Shown: piece by piece, positions 8,700 through 16,209 of the stretch
Layout of the letters: each line of letters begins with the position of its first letter
Numbering within the stretch: position 1 is the first letter of the stretch
Assembly: GCF_003675325.1 (NCBI RefSeq)
Contig: NZ_CP033073.1
Span: forward strand, 7,440,001 to 7,504,000
Source: Streptomyces dangxiongensis
GTDB taxonomy: Bacteria > Actinomycetota > Actinomycetes > Streptomycetales > Streptomycetaceae
Reading direction: 5' to 3'
Length of the DNA stretch: 64,000 nt
Made by a program: the position numbers and the translations under genes
The notes under the pieces: model-generated
Seen by the model: only the letters and a program-made list of their open reading frames with translations
The model's database searches: none
Told to the model about the DNA's origin: nothing

Positions 8700-8972
8700 G
8701 GTCTCTCCCTGATTAGGCTGTCACGTCCTTATACGAGTCGAACGGGTGATTGGTTTCCTTACGCTCCGTGATCACGCACCGGAAGTGGTCGGGGACCGTG
8801 CCTGAGCAAGAAGACAACACTTCGCCGTTCCGTCGACGCGACCGGACGGCCGCGGCCCGCGGCGCCCGCGGCCCTCGGGGTACGGGTACCCGGCATCCGG
8901 GCGGGGGAGGCCGGCCGCGTCACCGTCCGGACACGGGGGAGGAGCCGCGCCGCCGGGCGGGTGGGTGCCGGG

Positions 8973-9896
8973 TCAGCGCGCGAGCGCGTCCCGTGCCACC
9001 TCCAGGGCCTGCTCCGCGTACGACCGCCCGAACAGCACGACGTGCACCAGGAGGGGGAAGAGCTGGTGCAGGCCCACCCGCTGCTGCCAGCCGTCCGCCG
9101 GCGGGGCCGCCTGCCGGTAGCCGGCGAGGATCCGGTCCAACTGGGGGCAGCCGAACAGCCGGAGCATCGCGAGGTCGGTCTCCCGGTGTCCGCCGTGCGC
9201 GGCCGGGTCGATGAGCCGGACCTCGCCGTCCGCGCCCCACAGCACATTGCCGTTCCACAGGTCGCCGTGCAGCCGGGCCGGCGGCTCCGGGGGACCCGCC
9301 AGTTCCGGCAGCCGCTCGCAGACCCGCTCGAACAGGGCCGCCTCGCCGGGGCGGAGCGTGCCCCGGTCCACCGCGTCGCGTACGTACGGCAGTACGCGGT
9401 GTTCGGCGTACCAGCGGGGCCAGTCGGTGCCCGGCGCGTTGCGCAGGGGCGCGGCCCCGATGTACGCGTCCTCCGGGCCGCCGGGCGGAGGTGCCCCGAG
9501 GTGGGGCGCGCCGGCCGCGTGCAGGGCGGCGAGGGCCTGGCCGAAACGGAACGCCGCCTCGGGGCCGGGGCTGCCGACCGGGACCCGCTCGGTCACCATC
9601 CAGTGCTCGTCGTGACCGAGCACCGCGGGCACCCGGACCGCCTCCGCCGCGGCCAGCCAGCGCAGTCCCGCCACCTCGGCGCGCACGGCCCCCGGACCGT
9701 CGCCGCGTTTCACCATCACCGGGGTCCCGCCGTCGAGCAGCACCTCGGCGGGTGACCCCGGCGTCGTGCGCACCCGATCGGCCGGGCGCCCGGTGAGCCG
9801 GGCCGCCACCTGCCCCGGATCCTCGTCCCGGTTGACCACGACCCCAGCGTACGACCCCAACCGAGGCCACGCACGCGGCACTTCGGCCTCGGACAC
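8973..9896 (-). CDS. Fructosamine kinase / APH-family phosphotransferase
   Basis: A 307-residue kinase-fold protein. The Brenner motif is RLHGDLWNGNVLW with catalytic Asp, followed by the metal-binding DPAAHGGHRETDLAM, the exact layout of fructosamine-3-kinases. The ATP-binding Lys is in TPVMVKRGDG. Such enzymes phosphorylate ketosamine adducts on proteins so they decompose (deglycation). The usual length is 280-300. The N-terminus is uncertain: GTG codons near residue 20 (VVVNRDED) could be the true start. The stop lies 274 bases before the RiPP operon start on the same strand, so it may be a separate unit. Confidence 0.85.
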   Translation of the reverse strand: MSEAEVPRAWPRLGSYAGVVVNRDEDPGQVAARLTGRPADRVRTTPGSPAEVLLDGGTPVMVKRGDGPGAVRAEVAGLRWLAAAEAVRVPAVLGHDEHWMVTERVPVGSPGPEAAFRFGQALAALHAAGAPHLGAPPPGGPEDAYIGAAPLRNAPGTDWPRWYAEHRVLPYVRDAVDRGTLRPGEAALFERVCERLPELAGPPEPPARLHGDLWNGNVLWGADGEVRLIDPAAHGGHRETDLAMLRLFGCPQLDRILAGYRQAAPPADGWQQRVGLHQLFPLLVHVVLFGRSYAEQALEVARDALAR

Positions 9897-10007
9897 GACC
9901 GTTACGGGTCACACCCGGGCGGTCGCCACCCGCGCCGCCTCCCGCCCGGCGCGTGTGAGCGGGGGGAGGGAGGGCGGCGGGCGCCGCCACCGGCAGGTAC
10001 CGCCGTG

Positions 10008-10181
10008 CGCCACGGACCGGCGGCCCGCGTCCCGTGTGCCCCGCGGAGCACATCCGCTCGGTGCTGACGGCCCCCATCGGGGTGCGCTTCCATACGCCAC
10101 GGACCGGCGGCCCGCGTCCCGTGTGCCCCGCGGAGCACATCCGCTCGGTGATGCGACCCCCACCGGGGTGCGCTTCCGTGC
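10008..10181. repeat. Imperfect tandem duplication, 87-bp unit, two copies
   Basis: A 56-base block starting CGCCACGGACCGG at 10008 recurs identically at 10095. The remaining 31 bases of each unit are similar, with GGGGTGCGCTTCC in both. It fills the space between the fructosamine kinase and SCO6745-family genes and is not part of a supported gene. Near-identity suggests a recent duplication. Confidence 0.8.
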
Positions 10182-10247
10182 GGCGGGGTCCTGAGGCGGC
10201 CGGCGACCGGCGGCCGCTCCGTGCCGCTGGACGCGCCCGCGCGGGAC

Positions 10248-11126
10248 TCAGCCGGCGACGGGGTGCGACGCCCGGGGCAGCCCGACCGGGTTGCCGGGCG
10301 GCAGCAGTCCCGACCTGAGGACGGTTTCGGCCAGCGGCTCCAGCAGTCCGGCCAGGCGCCCGGTGCGCTCGGCCCCCAGCGCGGTCCACGGCCCCTCGGC
10401 CGCCGCGTCGGTGAGCGCCTCCGCCTCCGCGCGCACCGCGGCCCCCGCCGGCGTGAGCGAGCCGTCCGCGGCGAGCCGGCCGGACGCGCGCAGCCGGGCC
10501 ACCGCCGCGTCCCAGTCCGCCTCCCCCCACTTGCGTGTCGTACGCAGGAACGCCCCGTCGGACTCGCCGCCCGCCGCCTTGAGCACCATGGCCTCGACCG
10601 GTCCGAGCCCCAGGCTCACCAGCACCGCGACATGCGAGTCGCCCCGATGCTCGCGCAGGGTCGTCAGGGCCTGCCACAGCCGGGCGGCGGGCCGCTCGGG
10701 ACGCTCCAGCGCCTGGTTGGCGGCGGCCAGCACCCGGCCCGTGGTGTCCGCCGCCGTCGCGGCCTCCCACGCCAGGTCAGCGGCCTCGGCGAAGTCGGCC
10801 GAGTCGACGGCATCCGCCTCGAACAGGCGGGTCATCGCCGCGTTCATCGCCTCTTCCCGGGCCGCCAGGACGTCCGCCGGGGCCGCGTACCGCCAGGCGT
10901 CCGGCAGCGCCCGGGTCACCCGGACGGGGTGGAAGACGTAGAAACAGCTCGTCACCACGGCCGGCGGCACCGCGCCCAGGGGTGCGGCGCGCAGGGCGAA
11001 GTAGCCCATCCAGTAGCCGCGCATGCCGAGCCCGTCCGCCGCCCGGTGCGCCTCCGGCGCGAAGTACACGAGGTCGTGCACCGGTTCGTACCGTTCCCAC
11101 AGTGCTCGCGCCATCCCGTCCGCCAC
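10248..11126 (-). CDS. SCO6745-family protein of unknown function
   Basis: A 292-residue soluble, largely helical protein matching the actinobacterial SCO6745 family. It begins ARALWERYEPVHDLVYFAPEA, includes GYWMGYFALRAAPLGAV and FYVFHPVRVTRALPDAW, and ends with a winged-helix-like DWDAAVARLRASGRLAADGSLTPAGAAVRAE. The last part resembles a transcription-factor wing but has no strong DNA-binding signature. The role is unknown. Either M1 (11126) or M5 (11114) could be the start. A palindromic operator candidate lies about 50 bases upstream, so a regulator probably binds at its promoter. It is transcribed alone. Confidence 0.75.
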   Translation of the reverse strand: MADGMARALWERYEPVHDLVYFAPEAHRAADGLGMRGYWMGYFALRAAPLGAVPPAVVTSCFYVFHPVRVTRALPDAWRYAAPADVLAAREEAMNAAMTRLFEADAVDSADFAEAADLAWEAATAADTTGRVLAAANQALERPERPAARLWQALTTLREHRGDSHVAVLVSLGLGPVEAMVLKAAGGESDGAFLRTTRKWGEADWDAAVARLRASGRLAADGSLTPAGAAVRAEAEALTDAAAEGPWTALGAERTGRLAGLLEPLAETVLRSGLLPPGNPVGLPRASHPVAG

Positions 11127-11175
11127 TGCTTCCTCCCACCGCCTCGGCCTGCCGTGCTGTCGGCACCAGCCTGCT

Positions 11176-11193
11176 TTATGACGGCTGTCATAA
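11176..11193. promoter_or_regulatory. Palindromic operator candidate
   Basis: TTATGACGGCTGTCATAA has 7-base arms TTATGAC/GTCATAA around GGCT. Its AT-rich arms stand out in GC-rich surroundings. It sits 50 bases upstream of the SCO6745-family start, a likely site for a TetR- or MarR-like dimer. Confidence 0.45.
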
Positions 11194-11614
11194 CAAGGGG
11201 CGGGGCGTCACCGGACCGGCACGCGGACCCGGCCGAGGCATTGCCGAGCAGTTCCGTGAACCACAGGGCCCGGTCCGGACCGATCTCGGCCGGTGCGGCG
11301 TCCGGGCCGGAGGTCGGTAGGCCGGTGACCATGCCGTCGGCCGCCGTCCGCCCGATCCGCCCGGCGCCGTGCTCCGCGAGCCACCCCCCCCCGCACCCCT
11401 GGAATGTTCCACGGCATGGGGCGCCCGCCATCCCGATTGACCCGTACGGGGGGCCGAGGGGGAGCCGCGCTGGGGCAGACGGGTGGCGTGATGACCCGGC
11501 TGGACGGCTCGGATGGTGGTCGGTGACGGCCTCGCTGACGGTGGTTCATGTCAGGGCCGGGTCCACCCAGCTGATGAGGTATCCGCTGACCGGCCATGGC
11601 GGAAGGACATCACT
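11194..11614. other. Non-coding stretch, nothing assigned
   Basis: About 420 bases between the palindrome and the next gene. Frames here lack plausible starts and resemble no family. The last part presumably contains the promoter of the secreted protein gene, but no clear -10/-35 pair is visible. Confidence 0.4.
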
Positions 11615-12235
11615 ATGCGCTCTGCCCGCATGCTCCTGGCCACCGCGGCTGCCACCGCCGCCTTCTCCTTCGCCACTCCCGGTGCCGCGTTCGCCGTCCC
11701 CGCCGGCGATCACGACGACTCCTCGTACAGCAAGGAGCACGACAGCGACTCCGGCCGTGACCACGACAGCGGCTCCGACAGCGACCACGACAAGGGCTCC
11801 GGAAAGGATCACGACGAGGATTCCGGAAGCGATCGCGACAAGGACTACGGCAACAAGCGCGGCGGCGGCCGGGAACACGACGGGCCGCGCGGCGGAATGC
11901 ACACGGGTGGCGGAGCACTCGCCGCGGTGCGCGGCGACGACTGGGGCTCGGACCACGACGGCAGCCGGTTCGACCCCGAGAGCTACAAGGACAAGGGAGA
12001 GAAGGGCGACAAGGGGGACAAGGGGGACAAGGACAGCGGTGACAAGGGCAGCGGCGGCGGTCACGACAAGGGCGGATGGGGCGACGACCACGAGAAGCCG
12101 CGTGGTGGCATGCACACCGGTGGAGGTGCGCTCGCAGCTCCCGGGGCCACCGCGGGCGGCATCGCCGTCCTGGCCGTAGGCGCCGCCGGCGCTTACGCGC
12201 TGCGCCGCAAGAAGGCCGTCCAGCCGGCGTCCTGA
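11615..12235 (+). CDS. Secreted Asp/His/Lys/Gly-rich surface protein, probable sortase partner
   Basis: A 206-residue exported low-complexity protein. The signal peptide spans residues 1-30 (RSARMLLATAAATAAFSF, cleavage near AFAVPA). Residues 31-90 are Asp/His/Ser/Lys-rich and residues 120-160 form a KGDKGDKGDKD region. A 14-residue motif PRGGMHTGGGALAA occurs twice, at 91-104 and 162-175. The second copy precedes a transmembrane segment (GIAVLAVGAAGAYAL) and an RRKK tail, the layout of a cell-wall sorting signal, but no canonical LPxTG or LAxTG is present. A class F sortase gene follows 142 bases downstream. GGAAGG precedes the ATG. Metal binding through the Asp/His repeats is possible but unproven. 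Confidence 0.8.
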   Translation: MRSARMLLATAAATAAFSFATPGAAFAVPAGDHDDSSYSKEHDSDSGRDHDSGSDSDHDKGSGKDHDEDSGSDRDKDYGNKRGGGREHDGPRGGMHTGGGALAAVRGDDWGSDHDGSRFDPESYKDKGEKGDKGDKGDKDSGDKGSGGGHDKGGWGDDHEKPRGGMHTGGGALAAPGATAGGIAVLAVGAAGAYALRRKKAVQPAS

Positions 12236-12377
12236 GGGACGGCACGTCCCAGGGGCCGCGGACGCCGCCGGCGCACGTTCGTGCCGGCGGCCCGTGTCCC
12301 GGCCCCGGACGCCGTCCCGCGGCGTGCCTTCCCTGCCCCGAGTCCCGTGCTGCCGTGCCCGAGTGAGGTGGTGTCCG

Positions 12378-13043
12378 ATGGCAGCAGATACGTCCTCCCC
12401 GGCCCCCGCGCCGGACGAGCTCGGTTCCGGCCACGGCGGGCGGCTGACGCTGTGGGGTGTGGCGGTGGCCGTCCTCGCCGTCAGCATGTTCGGCGGTCAC
12501 CAGCGGCCGGACGTCACGCCGGGGGCACCGCCCCGCCCCTCCGGCGTCACGGCCGCCGCGCAGGCCGACCCGCACCGGGTGGGCGAGGCGCTGCCGCGTT
12601 CCGAGCCGACCCGCCTGCGCATCCCGAAGATCGATGTCGACGCCCCGTTCACCACCCTGTCCATCGGCGCCTCGGGCCAGCTCGAACCGCCGCCCGCCGC
12701 GGACACCAATCTCGTCGGCTGGTACGCCAGGGGCGCCTCGCCCGGCGAGAAGGGCACCGCGGTCATCGCCGGGCACGTCGACACGAAGGTCTCCGCGGCG
12801 GTCTTCGCCGGCCTGGACCAGCTGACGCGCGGCGACCGGTTCTCCGTGGAGCGGGCCGACGGGCGTACGGCCGACTTCGTCGTGGACGACGCCGAGTCCT
12901 TCCCGAAGGACGACTTCCCCAGCTCACGCGTGTACGCGGACGCCACGCGCCCCGAGGTCCGGCTCATCACCTGTTCCGGGGCCTACGACCGCTCGGTGCG
13001 GGACTACACCGAGAACCTGGTCGTCTTCGCCCACCTGGTCTGA
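12378..13043 (+). CDS. Class F sortase
   Basis: A 221-residue membrane-anchored transpeptidase. The N-terminal helix LTLWGVAVAVLAVSMFGG (about 23-40) is the anchor. The sortase barrel starts RLRIPKIDVDAPF and carries catalytic H133 in IAGHVDTK, C199 in LITCSG and the Arg in DRSVRDYTEN. Class F enzymes cut a C-terminal sorting motif and attach the protein to the cell wall. ATG 12378 is chosen because GAGG lies just upstream and the anchor helix then sits close to the N-terminus; an in-frame start at 12294 adds a Cys/Arg-rich extension. The upstream surface protein is the obvious substrate candidate. Confidence 0.88.
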   Translation: MAADTSSPAPAPDELGSGHGGRLTLWGVAVAVLAVSMFGGHQRPDVTPGAPPRPSGVTAAAQADPHRVGEALPRSEPTRLRIPKIDVDAPFTTLSIGASGQLEPPPAADTNLVGWYARGASPGEKGTAVIAGHVDTKVSAAVFAGLDQLTRGDRFSVERADGRTADFVVDDAESFPKDDFPSSRVYADATRPEVRLITCSGAYDRSVRDYTENLVVFAHLV

Positions 13044-13382
13044 ACCGGCGGCGATGCGGGTGTGACGCCGGGGGCCGTCCGACATCGGCGCCGGTGTCCC
13101 GCGCGCCGTGGGGCCCCGGCCCGCCGGGCCGGACCCGGCCCCATGGCACGGACGCGCCCACCGGGGCCGCGGAGGTGCGGGGCCGCGCGGTCAGGCGTTC
13201 GAGGATGCCGCGCCCCGCACACCCGCGCAGTGGGAGGCTCAGGCCGGCGTGACCCCGCACACCGTGGCGGACCTGCGGCTTGTGTCGCGGAGGGCGCCAT
13301 GGAACGCTTCGGTCCGCCGCCCGCGCGCACGGGCGCGGGCCCGGGCGTGCGACCGGCGCGGGAACGAACGGGGAGTGGACCG
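13044..13382. other. Intergenic region with one hairpin
   Basis: Apart from the hairpin at 13116-13132, nothing is assigned. It should contain the LysR gene promoter, but no clear hexamers are seen. Confidence 0.4.
13116..13132. terminator. Terminator-like hairpin after sortase
   Basis: The perfect inverted repeat CCGGCCCG-C-CGGGCCGG lies 73 bases past the sortase stop. The loop is very short, so some arm bases must unpair, and there is no U-tract. Confidence 0.35.
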
Positions 13383-14333
13383 ATGGAGCTGGAGCTGCGG
13401 CACCTGCGCGTGCTGTGCGCGATAGCGGACGCGGGCAGCGTGGGCCGTGCCGCCGCACAGCTGGGCTACTCGCAGCCCGCGGTGAGCACCCAGCTACGGC
13501 GCATCGAACGCCACCTGGGCGAGCCGCTCTTCGAGCGCGGCCCGAGCGGGGTCCGGCCGACACGGTACGGCGCCGAGGTCGTCGAGCAGGCCCGGGACGT
13601 GCTCACCCGGGCCGCCGCGATCGGACACCGCCCGGCCGCCGGCCCTGCGCACCGGACGCTGCGGGTGGCCGCGACCAACTCGCCCATGCTGTCCGGGACG
13701 GTCTCCCGCGTCCGCACCCGGCTGCCGGAACTGTCCCTCGCCGTCACCAGTGTCTACGCCTCCTCGCGGATCGTGGAGCTGCTGGAGGAGGGCGCGGTGG
13801 ACGCCGCCATCGCCGCCGACTACCCCGGGATGGAACTGCGGCACTCGGCCGGCGTACGGCACCGCGGCATCGTCACCGAACCGACGTTCGTCGCCCTGCC
13901 CGCCCGGCACCGGCTCAGGCAGTGCGCGCAGGTACAGCTCGCCGATCTGGCCGAGGACGCCTGGTTCGTCACCCCGGACGACGGCGCGGGCTGGCCCGGG
14001 GTGTTCTACGACGCCTGCACGACGGCCGGCTTCACGCCGCTCACCGTCCACGAGTTCCTCGGCGACCAGGCGCAACTGCAGAGCATGATCGCCGACGGGC
14101 TCGGGGTCTCCCTCGTCCAGCCGACGCTGCGGCCCGTCCCGCACATCCTGGTGAAACCGCTGGCCGGCTCCCCCCTGTGGTGCCGTTACGTCCTCGCGTG
14201 GCGGCCGGACGCCGTCAGCGACGCCGTGGCGGAGACCCTGCTGGGGTCTGCCCTGGCGGCGTACCGCGACCTCGTCGCCCAGGCCCCGCACCTGCGCACC
14301 TGGGCCTCGCGCACCTGGAGTGTCGGAGCCTAG
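13383..14333 (+). CDS. LysR-family transcriptional regulator
   Basis: A 316-residue regulator. The winged helix-turn-helix occupies residues 1-60: MELELRHLRVLCAIADAGSVGRAAAQLG, then QPAVSTQLRRIERHLGEPLFER. A LysR-substrate periplasmic-binding fold follows from about residue 88 (LRVAATNSPML) to residue 300. ATG 13383 starts exactly at the conserved family N-terminus; the upstream in-frame extension is Arg/Pro-rich and unlike the family. Targets are not evident. The same-strand PhoX gene lies 308 bases downstream and the sortase is upstream. The effector is unknown. Confidence 0.9.
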   Translation: MELELRHLRVLCAIADAGSVGRAAAQLGYSQPAVSTQLRRIERHLGEPLFERGPSGVRPTRYGAEVVEQARDVLTRAAAIGHRPAAGPAHRTLRVAATNSPMLSGTVSRVRTRLPELSLAVTSVYASSRIVELLEEGAVDAAIAADYPGMELRHSAGVRHRGIVTEPTFVALPARHRLRQCAQVQLADLAEDAWFVTPDDGAGWPGVFYDACTTAGFTPLTVHEFLGDQAQLQSMIADGLGVSLVQPTLRPVPHILVKPLAGSPLWCRYVLAWRPDAVSDAVAETLLGSALAAYRDLVAQAPHLRTWASRTWSVGA

Positions 14334-14641
14334 GCGCGCAGGTGCGGGGCGTACGCCACGGGAGGCGCCGGGCGCGGACGGCCACCGACGGAGGCGGCGG
14401 AGGTCGCGCGGGCGACGGAGGCTGGGCGGGTGACGGGGCTGCTCAGGCGACGGGGGCAGCGCGCGATGGGCGCTGCGGGGTGACGGGGCGGCGCGGGCGA
14501 CGGAGGTTGCGCGGGCCGGCCGGAACCGTACGCCGCGGGGGCTGACACGTGCTCCGCGCGTGGTTCCGGCGGCCCGTACCAGGTGGTAGACACGGCGGGG
14601 TCGTCACAGTTCCTGTCCGCCAGCAGGAAGGTTGCTGCCGT
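14334..14641. other. Intergenic region with degenerate GACGG repeats and a long hairpin
   Basis: From about 14365 to 14515 the motif GGGCGACGGAGG or GGGTGACGGGGC recurs in loosely similar units. At 14519-14527 and 14562-14570 a 9-bp perfect repeat (GCCGGAACC/GGTTCCGGC) extends outward with one bulge to about 14 bp. The hairpin could end lysR transcription or control phoX. Confidence 0.45.
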
Positions 14642-16009
14642 ATGTCTGCAACACGCCGTCAGGTCCTGGCCGGAGCGAGCGCGCTGGGAGCGGGCATCGC
14701 CTTCACCGGGGCCCTGTCCGAGCTTTTCGCGGGCACCGCCGCCGCGCACGACCTGGGCCGCACCGGCTACGGCCCCCTCGTCCCCGACCCGCACGGCCTG
14801 CTCGACCTGCCGAAAGGTTTCCGCTACACGGTGCTCTCCCGTGAGGGCGACCGGCTGCGCTCCGGGGAGGGGCCCGTCCCCTCCCACCACGACGGCATGG
14901 CCGCCTTCGCCGGCCGAGGGGGCCGCACGCATCTCGTCCGCAACCACGAGAACCGTGTCACCGCCGAGTTCCCGGTCCCGGTCGTCAGCGGCCTCACCTA
15001 CGACCCGGCGGGCAAGGGCGGCTGTACGGCCCTCACGCTCGACAGGGGCCGGCGCGTACTGTCCGAACGGGTCGCCATCGCGGGCACGGCCGTCAACTGC
15101 GCAGGCGGGCACACCCCTTGGGACACCTGGCTGACCTGCGAGGAGACCGAGGACAGGGCGGGCACCAACGGCTACACCAAGGACCACGGCTTCGTCTTCG
15201 AGGTCCACCCCACCGACCCGCACCGCACCGGCGCCGTCCCCCTGCCCGCGATGGGCCGCTTCCAGCACGAGGCGATCGCGGTCGACCCGCGCCACGGCGT
15301 CGTCTACGAGACGGAGGACGCCTTCGAGAAGCCGTTCGGCCTCTTCTACCGCTTCCTGCCGGACAAGCCGCTGGGCGGCGTCGGTTCGCTGCGCGCGGGC
15401 GGCCGGCTCCAGGCGATGCGGGTGCCCGGTGTCCGGGACCTGTCCACGATCCAGGAGGCCGGCGCGCGCTTCGACGGCATCGAGTGGGTGGACGTACCCG
15501 ACCCGCTGGCCGCCACCACCCCCACCCGGTTCCAGGACTACGGCGCCGGGGGCATCACGCACGCGCAGAAGCTGGAGGGCTGCTACTGGGGCGCCGGCCG
15601 CGTGTACTTCGTGTCCTCCTTCGCCCGCAGCGCGGACGGCTCGGCGGCCGACCACTACGGCCAGATCTGGCGCTACGAACCGGCGAGCCGCCGGCTGACC
15701 CTGGTCGTCGTGTTCGGCCCGGACACCGACGTGCAGCTCCCCGGTGAGTCCCCGGACAACATCTGCCTCGCTCCCGGCGGCGGCCTGATGGTGTGCGAGG
15801 ACGGCAACGGGGCGCAGCACGTCCTCGGTGTGAACCGCACGGGCGAGGTCTACGCGCTGGCCCGGGGCCGGCAGAACATCGGGACGGAACAGGCGCCCGA
15901 ATGGGGCGAGTTCGCCGGGGTCACCTTCGCCCCGGACAGGAGGACGATGTTCGTCAACTGCTACACCCCCGGCACCACGTTCGCGGTGACCGGCCCGTGG
16001 CACCGGTAG
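14642..16009 (+). CDS. PhoX-family (DUF839) Tat-exported phosphatase
   Basis: A 455-residue exported protein. The N-terminus SATRRQVLAGASALGAG is a Tat signal (twin Arg, then hydrophobic core, AAAH cleavage region). The mature domain has PhoX-family blocks: GLLDLPKGFRYTVLS, HHDGMAAFAG, LVRNHENR, AGGHTPWDTWLTCEET and QHEAIAVDPRHGVVYETED. They form the beta-propeller that binds Ca and Fe in known PhoX enzymes, which release phosphate from monoesters outside the cell. The ATG at 14642 follows AGGAAGG. No pho box is visible upstream. Activity is inferred from the family. Confidence 0.85.
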   Translation: MSATRRQVLAGASALGAGIAFTGALSELFAGTAAAHDLGRTGYGPLVPDPHGLLDLPKGFRYTVLSREGDRLRSGEGPVPSHHDGMAAFAGRGGRTHLVRNHENRVTAEFPVPVVSGLTYDPAGKGGCTALTLDRGRRVLSERVAIAGTAVNCAGGHTPWDTWLTCEETEDRAGTNGYTKDHGFVFEVHPTDPHRTGAVPLPAMGRFQHEAIAVDPRHGVVYETEDAFEKPFGLFYRFLPDKPLGGVGSLRAGGRLQAMRVPGVRDLSTIQEAGARFDGIEWVDVPDPLAATTPTRFQDYGAGGITHAQKLEGCYWGAGRVYFVSSFARSADGSAADHYGQIWRYEPASRRLTLVVVFGPDTDVQLPGESPDNICLAPGGGLMVCEDGNGAQHVLGVNRTGEVYALARGRQNIGTEQAPEWGEFAGVTFAPDRRTMFVNCYTPGTTFAVTGPWHR

Positions 16010-16030
16010 GCACCGGACAGTTGTGAGCAC

Positions 16031-16061
16031 GCCGGGGCGGGCACGCGCCGCCCGCCCCGGC
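16031..16061. terminator. Intrinsic terminator after phoX-like gene
   Basis: The 11-bp inverted repeat GCCGGGGCGGG/CCCGCCCCGGC (16031-16041 and 16051-16061) has a 9-base loop and begins 21 bases after the stop codon. Confidence 0.65.
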
Positions 16062-16209
16062 CCGACCGGGGGGAGGTCCGCCGCGATGTTATGAGCGGTC
16101 AGTGTCATGTGCTATGTCACACACCATTGTTGGGGCGAAGGTGCGCTGAGACAGTGCGTCACACGCCTCGACACCCCACCGAGGCGCATCCCTTCGTGGA
16201 GGAATCCCG

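Noticed and set aside
8728..8756. sigma-70-type promoter for the RiPP operon
   Set aside because: TATAAG is a fair -10, but the hexamer 17 bases upstream (AAACCA) is not a -35, so it is mentioned only inside the gene entry.
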